A stretch of DNA of 64,000 bases. Origin: Streptomyces lydicus. GTDB lineage: Bacteria; Actinomycetota; Actinomycetes; Streptomycetales; Streptomycetaceae. The stretch covers positions 132,183 through 196,182 of the forward strand of contig NZ_JNZA01000009.1 in assembly GCF_000717345.1 (NCBI RefSeq), in the 5' to 3' direction. The notes beneath the pieces were generated by a model. It was not told where the DNA came from, made no database searches, and saw nothing but the letters and a program-made list of their open reading frames with translations. The position numbers were made by a program, and so were the translations under genes. This document shows, one piece after another, positions 1-9,058 of the stretch (its first letter is position 1; every line of letters begins with the position of its first letter).

Positions 1-1062
1 CTCGGCGCCCACCAGGGCCCGCACGGCCTCAACGGTCTCGGCGGGGAGCACCACCGCCTCCGAGGCCGTAGCTCCCGGGGCCGTAGCTCCCGGGGCCGTA
101 GCTCCCGGGGCCGTAGCTCCCGGGGTGGTGGCCTCCGGCGCGGTCGTCGCCGGGCCGGTCGCGGTACGGGGGTCCGCGATCTGCCCGGGGGCGGGCCAGG
201 GCTGGTGGACGCCGGCAGCCCGCTCGGCCTTCGGGGCCTTCGCCCCGACCGCGCCCTGCGGCTCCGGCCCCATCGCCGAGGCCGTCCGCCGGTCCGCCGG
301 GAGCGCCTCGTTGAGGTGCTGGCGCAGGTAGCGGGTGGCCAAGGTGCGCATGGCACGGGCGAGTTCGGCGTCGATGGTCTGCTGGGCCAGCGGGCGCAGC
401 CGGCGTACGAGGGCGGCGGCCTCCGCGGCCTCCGCCTCGGTCGGCGGGTGGTCCAGGAACGGCTGGAAGACGTGCTCGGTGGTGAAATCCAGGAAGCGGG
501 CGGCGATGTGCTCCACCTGGCCGCGCACCTCCCGCAGGTGCCCGGAGATCGCCAGGAGCGGCACACCGGCGGAGTGCAGTTCGGCGGCGACCGCGAGTTC
601 CTGCGGGCTGGGCACCAGGAACTCGTCGTCGCGGTCGGGGAGGCGTTCCAGGACGCCCAGCTCGACGGCCTCGGCGACCGCCGATTCGTCGGAGGTGCCC
701 CCGAAGGCCGCGTCCAGGTCGGCGCGGCTGATGCGGGACGCCTTCTCGTCGGTCCAGGGGCCGTCGATCTCGGCGACCAGCCCCAGTACGCCGCCGAGGT
801 CGAGGCCGGCGTCCCACGCCTGGAGGAGTTCCTTGATGCTGGCGAGGGTGTAGCCGCGGTCGAGCAGATCGGCGATCTGGCGCAGCCGCGCGAGATGGGC
901 GTCGCCGTAGACGTTCGCGCGGCCGCGGCGTTCGGGGCGGGGGAGCAGCCCGCGGTCCTGGTAGGCGCGGATCGTGCGGACCGTGGCGCCGCTGAGGTGG
1001 GCCAGGTCCTCGATGCGGTATTCGGCCGGGCGGGGTGCGGTGGGCGGCGGCTGCTCGGTCAC
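1..1062 (-). CDS. MerR family transcriptional regulator (C-terminus beyond window)
   Basis: The reading frame is open from a GTG at 1062 to the left edge without a stop, so the gene is truncated by the window. An AGGAG-type site lies 7-8 bases upstream of the GTG. Residues about 16-85 are a MerR winged-helix domain (YRIEDLAHLSGATVRTIRAY, then RANVYGDAHLARLRQIADLL). The middle part resembles the effector region of stand-alone Streptomyces MerR regulators, and the last visible part is a disordered Pro/Ala/Thr tail containing four TAPGA-type repeats. It begins 29 bases after the PF10118 hydrolase gene, so it is probably the last gene of that minus-strand unit and may regulate it. The effector is unknown. 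Confidence 0.85.
   Translation of the reverse strand, partial: MTEQPPPTAPRPAEYRIEDLAHLSGATVRTIRAYQDRGLLPRPERRGRANVYGDAHLARLRQIADLLDRGYTLASIKELLQAWDAGLDLGGVLGLVAEIDGPWTDEKASRISRADLDAAFGGTSDESAVAEAVELGVLERLPDRDDEFLVPSPQELAVAAELHSAGVPLLAISGHLREVRGQVEHIAARFLDFTTEHVFQPFLDHPPTEAEAAEAAALVRRLRPLAQQTIDAELARAMRTLATRYLRQHLNEALPADRRTASAMGPEPQGAVGAKAPKAERAAGVHQPWPAPGQIADPRTATGPATTAPEATTPGATAPGATAPGATAPGATASEAVVLPAETVEAVRALVGAE
65..124. repeat. 15-bp tandem repeat, 4 copies, inside MerR gene
   Basis: Four essentially perfect copies of a 15-base unit (GCCGTAGCTCCCGGG) in tandem. In the minus-strand MerR frame each unit encodes one Ala/Pro/Gly/Ala/Thr pentapeptide, so copy-number change would be in frame. 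Confidence 0.95.
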
Positions 1063-1091
1063 TGTCGTGCTCCTCACGAGATGGCCGCGGG

Positions 1092-2027
1092 CTACGAGAC
1101 GGCCGCGCGGCCCACCGCGCCCGCCGCGGCCCGCGCGGCCGGGGAGGACGCCAGGTAGGCGACGGCCGTGCGCAGCGACCCTTCCTGGGAGGGATGGTAC
1201 GACCGCCGCAGATACCGCGGTATTGCCGCTCCCAGCTCACGCCACGTGGGCAGCAGCCCCCGGCGCACGGCGCGGTTGTGTGCGCGCAGCGAGTAGCGGG
1301 AGGGGGCGGCGAGCTGCGGATCGTGCCGCAGGAGGTAGGCCGCGCCCCAGCCCCAGAGGTACAGCAGCACGGGTGCCGTCACGGCCATGCCCAGGATCCG
1401 TCGGGCCCGGCGGGCGGGGTCCTCACCGCCGGTGTGCTGGTACATGTCGAAGGCGACGGCGCGGTGCTCGACCTCTTCGGCACCGTGCCAGCGCAGCAGA
1501 TCGAGCATGACCGGGTCGGGCGCCGCGCGGTCGAGCCCGTCGGCGTCCAGCACCCAGTCGCCGAGCACCGCGGTGAACTGCTCGATGGCGGCGATGAGGG
1601 ACAGCCGGAAGCGCAGCCACTCGCGCGCGGGAACGGGGGCGCCGAACGGCGGCTTGTCGCCCAGGAGGTGTTCGAAGAGGAAGTCGACGTGCCGGGTGTA
1701 GGGGCGGGTGTCCAGGCCCTGGTGGGCCAGATGGTCCAGGACGTAGGAGTGCTGGACGCTGTGCGTGGCCTCCTGCCCCATGAAGCCCTTGACGTCCTTG
1801 AGGAGCTGCTCGTCCCGGACCAGCGGGAGGGCCTCCTTGAAGACCTTGACGAACCAGCGCTCGCCGGCCGGCAGCAGCAGATGCAGCACGTTGATGACAT
1901 GGGTGGCAGTGGGTTCGCCGGGTATCCACACCAGCGGTGTCTCCCGCCAGTCGAACGAGACCCGGCGCGGGGCGATCGGGTGCTGCGGTGGCTCCTGCCG
2001 TTCGGGGTGGGGGTGCGAGGTACTCAT
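1092..2027 (-). CDS. Predicted metal-dependent hydrolase (PF10118/COG3687 type)
   Basis: The protein has 311 residues, the usual size for this family. His/Glu-rich helices carry the family pattern: MGQEATHSVQHSYV near residue 100 and WHGAEEVEHRAVAFDMY near residue 195, which look like paired ExxH metal-ligand helices as in ferritin-like di-metal proteins. A hydrophobic segment (AVTAPVLLYLWGWGAAYLL) follows near residue 230. The ATG at 2027 has an AGGAG site and is preferred to the upstream in-frame start at 2213, whose extension is low-complexity. Members are often found next to short-chain dehydrogenases and alpha/beta hydrolases, as here. The substrate is unknown. Confidence 0.82.
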   Translation of the reverse strand: MSTSHPHPERQEPPQHPIAPRRVSFDWRETPLVWIPGEPTATHVINVLHLLLPAGERWFVKVFKEALPLVRDEQLLKDVKGFMGQEATHSVQHSYVLDHLAHQGLDTRPYTRHVDFLFEHLLGDKPPFGAPVPAREWLRFRLSLIAAIEQFTAVLGDWVLDADGLDRAAPDPVMLDLLRWHGAEEVEHRAVAFDMYQHTGGEDPARRARRILGMAVTAPVLLYLWGWGAAYLLRHDPQLAAPSRYSLRAHNRAVRRGLLPTWRELGAAIPRYLRRSYHPSQEGSLRTAVAYLASSPAARAAAGAVGRAAVS

Positions 2028-2138
2028 GCGCGGCTCCTGACGTGCGCAGGTGTCCTGGTACCGGTGGGTGCCCGGGCGCCCCGGGGTTCCCGGGCTCCCG
2101 CTGGCGGGTCGCTCGGGTCCGGCCTTCCGGAGCGGTTT

Positions 2139-2178
2139 CCCCGCGGGCGGGCGGAAGGAATGCGGCCCGCCCGCGGGG
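2139..2178 (-). terminator. Strong hairpin between EphD-like and hydrolase genes
   Basis: Two 14-base arms (2139-2152 and 2165-2178, CCCCGCGGGCGGGC and its exact complement) enclose a 12-base loop. The hairpin lies downstream of the EphD-like gene. There is no long T tract, which is common for Streptomyces terminators. It could also attenuate read-through into the PF10118 gene. Confidence 0.7.
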
Positions 2179-2250
2179 TATGCCGGCGTCGTCCGCCCGG
2201 GGGCGGCGATCACTGAGGGATGAGGGGGGAGCAGGTCCTATAGAGCGGGG

Positions 2251-4107
2251 TCAGAGCTTCGGCTCCATGCGGGCGAGGGCGCGCAGGGCCCGTGGGGCGA
2301 AGCGGGACAGCAGATGGGCACCGCGGGCCTCGGGGGTGACCGGCACCACCGCCTGGTTGCGTACCACCGCGCGCAGCACGGCGTCGGCGACCTTCTCCGG
2401 CGGGTAGTTCCGCAGCCCGTACATCCGCGCGGCCTTGGTCTGGCGGCGCTTCTCCTCCTCGGCGGAGACACCGGTGAAGCGGGCGGTGGCGGTGATGTTG
2501 GTGTTGACCAGCCCGGGGCAGATGGCGGAGACACCGATGCCCTGGCCGGCCAGCTCGGCGCGCAGGCACTCGCTCAGCATCAGCACCGCCGCCTTCGAGG
2601 TGCTGTAGGCGGGCAGCATCTTCGACGGCTGGAAGGCCGCGGCCGAGGCGGTGTTGACGATGTGGCCGCCCTGTCCGCGCTCGGCCATCCGCCGTCCGAA
2701 GGCCCGGCAGCCGTGGATGACGCCCCACAGGTTGACATCCAGGACTTTCTTCCAGTCCTCGGTGCTGGTCTCCAGGAAGGAACCGGACAGCCCGATGCCG
2801 GCGTTGTTCACCAGCACGTCGAGGGTGCCGTATTCGGTGTCGACCTTGTCGGCCAGCTTCTCCATCGCCGCCTCGTCCGAGACGTCGACGACCTCCGACC
2901 AGGCTTGAGGAGCACCGATCAGACGGGACATCTCGGCGGTCCGGGCCGCGCCCTCGGCGTCCCGGTCCACGGCGATGATCCGGGCACCGGCCTCGGCGAA
3001 GGCGAACGCCGTCGCCCGGCCGATGCCACTGGCCGCGCCGGTCACCAGCACCAGCTGGCCGCCGAACCGGTCCGCGTACGGGCCCCGGGTCGTGGCGTGC
3101 TTGGCCGGGTCGCCCTCTTCCTGGGTGGTGATGAACTCGGTGATCCAGGAGGTGAGTTGGTCGGGCCGGGTGCGGGGCACCCAGTGCTTGGCCGGGAGGG
3201 TGCGCCGTACCAGCCGGGGCGCCCACTGCTCCAGGTCGTCGTAGAGACGCTGGGAGAGGAAGGCATCCCCGGTGGGGGTGATGAGCTGGACCGGGCAGTG
3301 CGCATAGGCGTCGCTGCGAGGCCGGCGGAGCCTGGAGCGCACGTTGTCGCGGTAGAGCCAGGCACCGTGGGCGGCGTCCGTCGGCAGCGAGGCGGTGGGG
3401 TAGTCGCCGGCCGCGACCTTCTCCACCCGTTGCAGGATCTGCGGCCAGCGCTTGCCGAGTGGGCCCTTCCAGGCCAGTTCGGGGAGCACGGGGGTGTGCA
3501 GCATGTAGACGTACCAGGACTTGGCGCCCTGGTTGATGAGCTGGGCGGCACGGCGGGGAGTGGGGCGGGTCACCCGTCGCTTGATCCAGTGGCCGAAGTG
3601 GTCCAGCGACGGACCCGACATGGTGGTGAAGGAGGCGATCCGGCCCTCCGTCCGCGGCACGGTGGCGAACTCCCATGCCTGCACGGAACCCCAGTCGTGG
3701 CCGACGAGATGGACCGGGCGGGCGGGGCTGACGGCGTCGGCGACGGCCAGGAAGTCGTCCGTCAGCTTCTCCAGGGTGAAGCCGCCGCGCAGCGGCTGCG
3801 GGGCGGTGGACCGGCCGCAGCCCCGGACGTCGTAGAGGACCACGTGGAAGCGGTCGGCCAGGCCGCGGGCGACCTCCGACCACACTTCCTTGCTGTCCGG
3901 ATAGCCGTGCACCAGCACCACGGTGGGGTGTGCCCGGTCCCCGAGCTCCGCCACGCACAGCTCGATGCCGCCGGTGCGCACCCAGCGTTCCGTAGCCCCC
4001 GCGAGCCCCGCGCCCGGCTCCCGCCCCGCGCCCTGTCCCGATCCCTCTCCCGATCCTTGCACCGGCCTCTGGTCCCGGCCCTTGTCCCGTCCACGTCCCG
4101 TGTTCAC
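2251..4107 (-). CDS. Two-domain alpha/beta hydrolase - short-chain dehydrogenase fusion, EphD-like
   Basis: The protein has 618 residues. Residues about 45-335 form an alpha/beta hydrolase domain with an epoxide-hydrolase-like nucleophile motif (LVGHDWGS, Asp138), an HGYPDS oxyanion motif (about 67-72) and a late catalytic-type His in AKHWVPRT. Residues about 345-600 form a classical SDR domain with TGAASGIGRA, NNAGIG and the YSTSK active site. The same architecture is known in mycobacterial EphD (about 590 residues). The N-terminal 40 residues are Gly-rich and disordered. The GTG start at 4107 has a GGAGGAG site and overlaps the upstream stop as GTGA, so translation is probably coupled to the M24 gene. 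The lipid or epoxide substrate cannot be read from sequence. Confidence 0.88.
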   Translation of the reverse strand: MNTGRGRDKGRDQRPVQGSGEGSGQGAGREPGAGLAGATERWVRTGGIELCVAELGDRAHPTVVLVHGYPDSKEVWSEVARGLADRFHVVLYDVRGCGRSTAPQPLRGGFTLEKLTDDFLAVADAVSPARPVHLVGHDWGSVQAWEFATVPRTEGRIASFTTMSGPSLDHFGHWIKRRVTRPTPRRAAQLINQGAKSWYVYMLHTPVLPELAWKGPLGKRWPQILQRVEKVAAGDYPTASLPTDAAHGAWLYRDNVRSRLRRPRSDAYAHCPVQLITPTGDAFLSQRLYDDLEQWAPRLVRRTLPAKHWVPRTRPDQLTSWITEFITTQEEGDPAKHATTRGPYADRFGGQLVLVTGAASGIGRATAFAFAEAGARIIAVDRDAEGAARTAEMSRLIGAPQAWSEVVDVSDEAAMEKLADKVDTEYGTLDVLVNNAGIGLSGSFLETSTEDWKKVLDVNLWGVIHGCRAFGRRMAERGQGGHIVNTASAAAFQPSKMLPAYSTSKAAVLMLSECLRAELAGQGIGVSAICPGLVNTNITATARFTGVSAEEEKRRQTKAARMYGLRNYPPEKVADAVLRAVVRNQAVVPVTPEARGAHLLSRFAPRALRALARMEPKL

Positions 4108-4970
4108 GCGGCCTTCTCCTCCTGCCAGCGCCGCACATGCGGCAGATCGTCGTCCAGCCAAAACGCGCTCTCCTGCGGGTCCTTGGAGTCCGTGACGACC
4201 AGGATCTCCTCGAACTTCGCGCCCGTGCCCCGGAATCCGAGGTGGGGTTCGACCGCCCACAGCCCCGGCTGCGGCGGGTGGTCGGAAAAGGTGTACGGGC
4301 TCCACAGCGGGGACCAGCCGTCGCGGTGGCCGTGCAGCGCGTCGGAGGCGAGGCCCTTGAGGGATTGGGTGCCGAACCCGAAGAGGGTGGGGGACCAGCG
4401 GCGCTGCCGGACCCGGTCGATCTTGTGGGCGATCACGCCGAAGGGGTAGGCGCGGTGCCGGTTGGCGTATCCCTGCCGCACCATCAGCCGGTCGACGTCC
4501 TCGTAGATCTCCCGCAGCGGGCGCCGCTCGCGCACCTCGCGCAGGATCAGCTCCCGGTGGGCTTCGAGGTCGGCGAGCAGCCGGTCGTGCACAGGGTTGA
4601 GCCCGAGGCAGCCGGAGTAGCCGATGTCGGCCGTGAAGCCGTTGTGGACGGGGGCCATGTCGAGGATGAAGGCCATCCCCGGTTCCAGCTCGCGGTTGGT
4701 GGGGAAGAACTGCAGCGGTATCCGGAAGTTGACGAAGGCGGTGCGGTCGCCGAACCAGGCGAACGGCAGGTGGAACCAGTCCCGCACCCCGCGCTCGCGC
4801 AGCCACTCGCGCTGCATCCGTGCCGCCGCGCGCTCGGTGACCCCGGGCTTGAGCTGGGCGGCGACCGCTTCCGCGCAGTCATAGGCGAGCCGCTGGACCT
4901 CTCTGAACCCCCTTAGCCCGGCGGTGAGTTCTCCGGCTCCTGCTGAGGTCGCTGAGGTGACTGAGGCCAT
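4104..4970 (-). CDS. M24 (creatinase/aminopeptidase P fold) family protein
   Basis: The protein has 288 residues with a single pita-bread domain. FILDMAPVHNGFTADIGYSG supplies the two metal Asp residues, a central His (AHKID) follows, and LWAVEPHLGFRGTGAKFEEILVVT supplies the Glu ligands. The canonical HGxGH stretch is modified, so peptidase activity is not assured. Some M24 homologues act as creatinases or lyases, or have lost catalysis. ATG at 4970 is chosen by domain start, but no strong ribosome site precedes it. It is the first gene of the unit, overlapping the EphD-like gene by four bases. Confidence 0.82.
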   Translation of the reverse strand: MASVTSATSAGAGELTAGLRGFREVQRLAYDCAEAVAAQLKPGVTERAAARMQREWLRERGVRDWFHLPFAWFGDRTAFVNFRIPLQFFPTNRELEPGMAFILDMAPVHNGFTADIGYSGCLGLNPVHDRLLADLEAHRELILREVRERRPLREIYEDVDRLMVRQGYANRHRAYPFGVIAHKIDRVRQRRWSPTLFGFGTQSLKGLASDALHGHRDGWSPLWSPYTFSDHPPQPGLWAVEPHLGFRGTGAKFEEILVVTDSKDPQESAFWLDDDLPHVRRWQEEKAA

Positions 4971-5274
4971 CGCCAACCGTCCGTCCGTGAGCAGTTCATC
5001 GCGGTACGTGCCCGTAACTTGACACTGATGAATGTGACAATGACTGGCGGCTGCGTCAAGAGGTCCGCCAGCCCGGCTCCCCGCGCGGCACCCGCAACGC
5101 GCCCCACCCGGCACCTGCGGTGGCTTCCCGCCGGCACCCGCGCGGCACCCGCGACCCTGAGGGGCGGGCCGCTCGAAGCAGGAGAACCCCTACGGGCCGT
5201 AATACCGCAGGGGGACACACATCCCATCGTCTGGTCTGACGACCGATGTGGCGGGCGCCACTACCGTCGGAGAC
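4971..5274. promoter_or_regulatory. Divergent intergenic region with promoter-like element and imperfect operator
   Basis: No gene is supported here. On the minus strand a TTGTCA box (5035-5040) is spaced about 17 bases from TTACGG, a plausible promoter for the M24/EphD pair. The imperfect palindrome TGACAC-N8-GTGACA (5020-5039) sits in the spacer, where a repressor would block it. The plus-strand side serves the ABC operon. The cognate regulator is not identified. Confidence 0.4.
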
Positions 5275-6297
5275 GTGACTGTGATCGTGACCGAAAGCCT
5301 GAGCAAGCGGTACCCGCGGGTGACCGCCTTGGACCGGCTCTCCGTTGACATCGCCCCCGGCGTAACCGGCCTGGTGGGTGCCAACGGCGCCGGCAAGTCC
5401 ACCCTGATCAAGATCCTCCTCGGCCTGGCCCCGGCCACCGAGGGGACCGCCCACGTCCTGGGGCTGGACGTGACCAGGGACGGCGGCGCGATTCGTGAGC
5501 GGGTCGGCTACATGCCCGAGCACGACTGCCTGCCGCCGGACGTCTCCGCCACCGAGTTCGTCGTGCACATGGCCCGGATGTCCGGACTGCCGCCGACCGC
5601 CGCCCGGGAGCGCACCGCCGACACCCTGCGCCACGTCGGCCTCTACGAGGAGCGCTACCGCCCCATCGGCGGCTATTCGACGGGCATGAAGCAGCGGGTC
5701 AAGCTGGCCCAGGCGCTGGTCCACGACCCGCAGCTGGTGTTCCTCGACGAGCCCACCAACGGCCTGGACCCGGCCGGGCGGGACGAGATGCTCGGCTTGA
5801 TCCGGCGCGTGCACACCGACTTCGGCATCTCCGTCCTGGTGACCTCCCACCTCCTCGGCGAGCTGGAGCGCACCTGCGACCACGTCGTCGTCATTGACGG
5901 CGGCAAGCTGCTGCGCTCCTCCTCCACCGACGAATTCACCCAGGTCACGACCTCACTCGCGGTCGAGGTCACGGACACCGACGCGCACCCGGACGGCACC
6001 GCGGCGCTGCGTACCGCCCTGGCCGATGCCGGCGTCGCCGTCACCACCGGCGCTCCCGGCTCCGAGAGCCTCGCCTCCGCCGGCCGGCTGCTGTACGTCG
6101 AGACGTCCGGTGACGACACCTACGACCTGGTGCGCGACACCGTCGCCGGGCTCGGGCTCGGCCTGGTCCGGATGGAACAGCGCCGCCACCAGATCGCCGA
6201 GGTCTTCCGCGACGCGGACGCCGCACAGACCACCCCGGCCGTCCCCGCCACTCCCGCCGCACCGACCCGGGAAGGAGGCGCCCACGATGTCGCCTGA
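5275..6297 (+). CDS. ABC transporter ATP-binding protein
   Basis: The protein has 340 residues and a single nucleotide-binding domain. Walker A GANGAGKST lies at about 35-43, the signature-like YSTGMKQRVKLAQAL is unusual in lacking LSGGQ, Walker B is LVFLDEPTNGLD, and an H-loop is present (VTSHLLGEL). The C-terminal region resembles the accessory domain of ABC-2 exporters. The GTG at 5275 follows a CGGAG site, and a GTG at 5248 is possible but less well placed. The gene overlaps the following permease by 11 bases, so the two are one transcription unit. The substrate is unknown. Confidence 0.9.
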   Translation: MTVIVTESLSKRYPRVTALDRLSVDIAPGVTGLVGANGAGKSTLIKILLGLAPATEGTAHVLGLDVTRDGGAIRERVGYMPEHDCLPPDVSATEFVVHMARMSGLPPTAARERTADTLRHVGLYEERYRPIGGYSTGMKQRVKLAQALVHDPQLVFLDEPTNGLDPAGRDEMLGLIRRVHTDFGISVLVTSHLLGELERTCDHVVVIDGGKLLRSSSTDEFTQVTTSLAVEVTDTDAHPDGTAALRTALADAGVAVTTGAPGSESLASAGRLLYVETSGDDTYDLVRDTVAGLGLGLVRMEQRRHQIAEVFRDADAAQTTPAVPATPAAPTREGGAHDVA

Positions 6298-7207
6298 GCC
6301 CACGACTCCCACGAGGTACGCCTCCCCCGCGCAGGGCGGGGCCTCCATCCACAACATCGGCTACCGCCACTACGACGGCCCCCGGCTGGGCCGCGCCTAC
6401 GCCCGCCGGTCGCTCTTCTCCCAGAGCCTGCGCGGCGCCTACGGCCTGGGCCGCTCGGCCAAGAGCAAGGTGCTGCCGATGCTGCTCTTCGCGGTGATGT
6501 GCCTGCCCGCCGCGATCATGGTCGCGGTGACGGTGTTCACCAAGGCCGGCAGCCTGCCGGTCGGCTACACCCGCTACGCCGTCTACCTCCAGGCCGTCAT
6601 CGGCCTCTATCTCGCGTCGCAGGCGCCGCAGTCCGTCTCCCGCGATCTGCGCTTCAAGACCGTGCCGCTGTACTTCTCCCGCCCCATCGAGCGCGGCGAC
6701 TACGTGGCCTCGAAGTTCGCGGCGATGGCGAGCGCCCTGTTCCTCCTCACCGCCGCCCCGCTGCTGGTGCTCTACGTCGGCGCGCTGCTGGCGAAGCTGG
6801 ACTTCCTCGACCAGACCAAGGGCTTCGCCCAGGGACTGGTCTGCGTGGCGCTGCTGTCGTTGCTGTTCGCCGGGATAGGTCTGGTGATCTCCGCGCTCAC
6901 GCCCCGGCGGGGCTTCGGCGTCGCCGCCGTGATCGCGGTGCTGACCATTCCGTACGGCGCGGTGAGCGCGGTCCAGAACATCGCCTTCGTCCAGGGCAAC
7001 GAGTCCGCCGTCGGCTGGCTGGGGCTGTTCTCCCCGATCACGCTCATCGACGGGGTGCAGTCGACCTTCCTCGGCGGCACCAGCTCCTTCCCCAACGGTC
7101 TGGCACCCACGACCGGAGCCGGTTTCGTCTACCTCCTCGTCACGCTGCTCGTCATCGCCGGCAGCTATGTCCTGCTGATGCGCCGCTACCGCAAGGCCGG
7201 CCTGTGA
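6287..7207 (+). CDS. ABC-2 type transporter permease
   Basis: The protein has 306 residues. After an N-terminal cytoplasmic segment there are six predicted membrane spans, including VLPMLLFAVMCLPAAIMVAV, LFLLTAAPLLVLYVGALL, GLVCVALLSLLFAGIGLVI and FVYLLVTLLVIAGSYVLL. The motif RDLRFKTVPLYFSRPI matches the 'plate out' region of ABC-2 permeases. ATG at 6287 has GGAGG eight bases upstream and lies within the end of the ATPase gene, indicating coupling. It is the partner of the preceding ATPase. Confidence 0.88.
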   Translation: MSPEPTTPTRYASPAQGGASIHNIGYRHYDGPRLGRAYARRSLFSQSLRGAYGLGRSAKSKVLPMLLFAVMCLPAAIMVAVTVFTKAGSLPVGYTRYAVYLQAVIGLYLASQAPQSVSRDLRFKTVPLYFSRPIERGDYVASKFAAMASALFLLTAAPLLVLYVGALLAKLDFLDQTKGFAQGLVCVALLSLLFAGIGLVISALTPRRGFGVAAVIAVLTIPYGAVSAVQNIAFVQGNESAVGWLGLFSPITLIDGVQSTFLGGTSSFPNGLAPTTGAGFVYLLVTLLVIAGSYVLLMRRYRKAGL

Positions 7208-7256
7208 CCGCCCGCCCGTCGCCCACCACCACCCCGCGAAGGAATGGGCCGCGCCC

Positions 7257-8168
7257 ATGACAACTCTCTCGATCGACCACGTATCCCGCTGGTTCGGCAA
7301 CGTCGTGGCAGTCAACGACATCACGATGACCATCGGCCCCGGCGTCACCGGCCTGCTCGGCCCCAACGGTGCCGGCAAGTCCACCCTGATCAACATGATG
7401 GGCGGCTTCCTCGCCCCCTCCAACGGCTCCGTCACCCTCGACGGGACGACGATCTGGCGCAACGCCGGTATCTACCGTCACATCGGCATCGTCCCCGAAC
7501 GCGAGGCGATGTACGACTTCCTCACCGGGCGCGAATTCGTCGTGGCCAACGCGGAGTTGCACGGCCTCGGCCGCAAGGAGGCGGCCCGGGCGCTGGCCAC
7601 CGTCGAGATGGAGTACGCCCAGGACCGCAAGATCTCCACGTACAGCAAGGGCATGCGGCAGCGCGTGAAGATGGCCTCCGCGCTGGTGCACGACCCCTCC
7701 GTGCTGCTGCTCGACGAGCCGTTCAACGGCATGGACCCGCGCCAGCGGATGCAGCTGATGGAGCTGCTGCGGCGGATGGGCGACCAGGGACGCACGGTGC
7801 TGTTCTCGTCGCACATCCTGGAGGAGGTCGAGCAACTCGCCTCGCACATCGAGGTGGTGGTGGCCGGCCGGCACGCCGCGTCCGGTGACTTCCGCAAGAT
7901 CCGCCGCCTGATGACCGACCGCCCGCACCGCTACCTGGTCCGGTCGGACAACGACCGGGCGCTGGCCGGTGCGCTGATCGCCGACCCCTCGACGTCCGGC
8001 ATCGAGGTCGACCTCGCCGAGGGCGCGCTGCGCATCCAGGCGGTCGACTTCGCCCGCTTCACCGCCCTCCTGCCCCGGGTCGCCCGCGACCACGGCATCC
8101 GCCTGCTGACGGTTTCACCCTCCGACGAATCGTTGGAATCCGTCTTCTCCTACCTCGTAGCGGCCTGA
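7257..8168 (+). CDS. ABC transporter ATP-binding protein (second of the cluster)
   Basis: The protein has 303 residues. Walker A GPNGAGKST is near residue 36, the signature region is again degenerate (STYSKGMRQRVKMASAL), Walker B is VLLLDEPFNGMD and the H-loop is FSSHILEEV. It resembles the first ATPase of the cluster, consistent with an ancient duplication of an ATPase-permease pair. It begins 49 bases after the first permease gene and is followed after 20 bases by the second permease. The two ATPases may form a heterodimer or two separate exporters. Confidence 0.9.
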   Translation: MTTLSIDHVSRWFGNVVAVNDITMTIGPGVTGLLGPNGAGKSTLINMMGGFLAPSNGSVTLDGTTIWRNAGIYRHIGIVPEREAMYDFLTGREFVVANAELHGLGRKEAARALATVEMEYAQDRKISTYSKGMRQRVKMASALVHDPSVLLLDEPFNGMDPRQRMQLMELLRRMGDQGRTVLFSSHILEEVEQLASHIEVVVAGRHAASGDFRKIRRLMTDRPHRYLVRSDNDRALAGALIADPSTSGIEVDLAEGALRIQAVDFARFTALLPRVARDHGIRLLTVSPSDESLESVFSYLVAA

Positions 8169-8188
8169 GGCCGAAAGGAGCCTGACGC

Positions 8189-8965
8189 ATGTCCACGACC
8201 ACTCCGACGGCACCGCCGGCGTCCGGCGCCGCCACCAAGGCCGCGCTGTTCCACCCGACCGTCGCCCGGCTCACCCACCGCGCCCTGCTCGGCCGGCGGC
8301 GCGCCATGATCCTCTTCGCGCTGCCCGCCCTCCTGGTGATCATCGCGGTGGCCGTCCGCACGCTGACCGGCGCCGATGACACCACCGCCGGCGCCATCCT
8401 GGGCACCTTCGCACTGGGCACGATGGTGCCGCTGATCGGCGTGATCGCCGGGACGGGCGCGATCGGCCCGGAGATCGACGACGGCTCGGTGGTCTACCTC
8501 CTGGCCAAGCCGGTGCCCCGGCCGACGATCATCATCACCAAGCTGCTGGTTGCGATCGGCGTCACGGTCGCCTTCTCGGCGATACCGATCCTGCTCGCCG
8601 GCTTCCTCCTCAACGGCAACAGCCAGCAGATAGCGGTGGGGTACGCGGTCGCCGCGGCGATCGCCTCGATCGCCTACAGCGCCCTGTTCCTGCTCTTCGG
8701 CACGATCACCCGGCACGCCGTGGTCTTCGGCCTGGTCTACGCCCTGGTCTGGGAGTCGCTCTTCGGCAACCTCGTCCCCGGCGCGCGCACCCTCAGCATC
8801 CAGCAGTGGGCGCTGGCCCTGGGCCAGAAGGCGGCGGCGGAGGGAGCGATCAGCTCCGACGTTCAACTGCCGCTCGCGGTCGGCCTGTTGGTGGCCCTCA
8901 CGGCCGGTGCGACCTGGTACGCCTCGCGCCGCCTCAAGGCACTCACCCTGGCGGGCGAGGAGTAG
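8189..8965 (+). CDS. ABC-2 type transporter permease
   Basis: The protein has 258 residues with about six hydrophobic spans (AMILFALPALLVIIAVAV, TFALGTMVPLIGVIAGTGAI, LVAIGVTVAFSAIPILLAGF, AAAIASIAYSALFLLFGTI and others). The motif EIDDGSVVYLLAKPVPRPTI is the conserved ABC-2 permease segment after the second span. An AAAGGAG site precedes ATG 8189. It is the last gene of the four-gene ABC unit; the convergent MltG-like gene follows. Confidence 0.87.
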   Translation: MSTTTPTAPPASGAATKAALFHPTVARLTHRALLGRRRAMILFALPALLVIIAVAVRTLTGADDTTAGAILGTFALGTMVPLIGVIAGTGAIGPEIDDGSVVYLLAKPVPRPTIIITKLLVAIGVTVAFSAIPILLAGFLLNGNSQQIAVGYAVAAAIASIAYSALFLLFGTITRHAVVFGLVYALVWESLFGNLVPGARTLSIQQWALALGQKAAAEGAISSDVQLPLAVGLLVALTAGATWYASRRLKALTLAGEE

Positions 8966-9058
8966 GACCCGATGGGGCGGGGTGGCGGGCCCGGCGCGAT
9001 CGAACGACATGCCCTGGACCGGACGCCCTGGACCGGAGTACCGGACCGGGGCCCCGGA

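Noticed and set aside
64..124. CRISPR-like repeat array
   Set aside because: Units are contiguous 15-mers without spacers and encode a pentapeptide repeat in frame.
2314..4449. A 711-codon plus-strand open frame opposite the EphD-like and M24 genes
   Set aside because: It is the antisense shadow of strongly biased minus-strand genes; the protein is low-complexity and has no recognisable domain.
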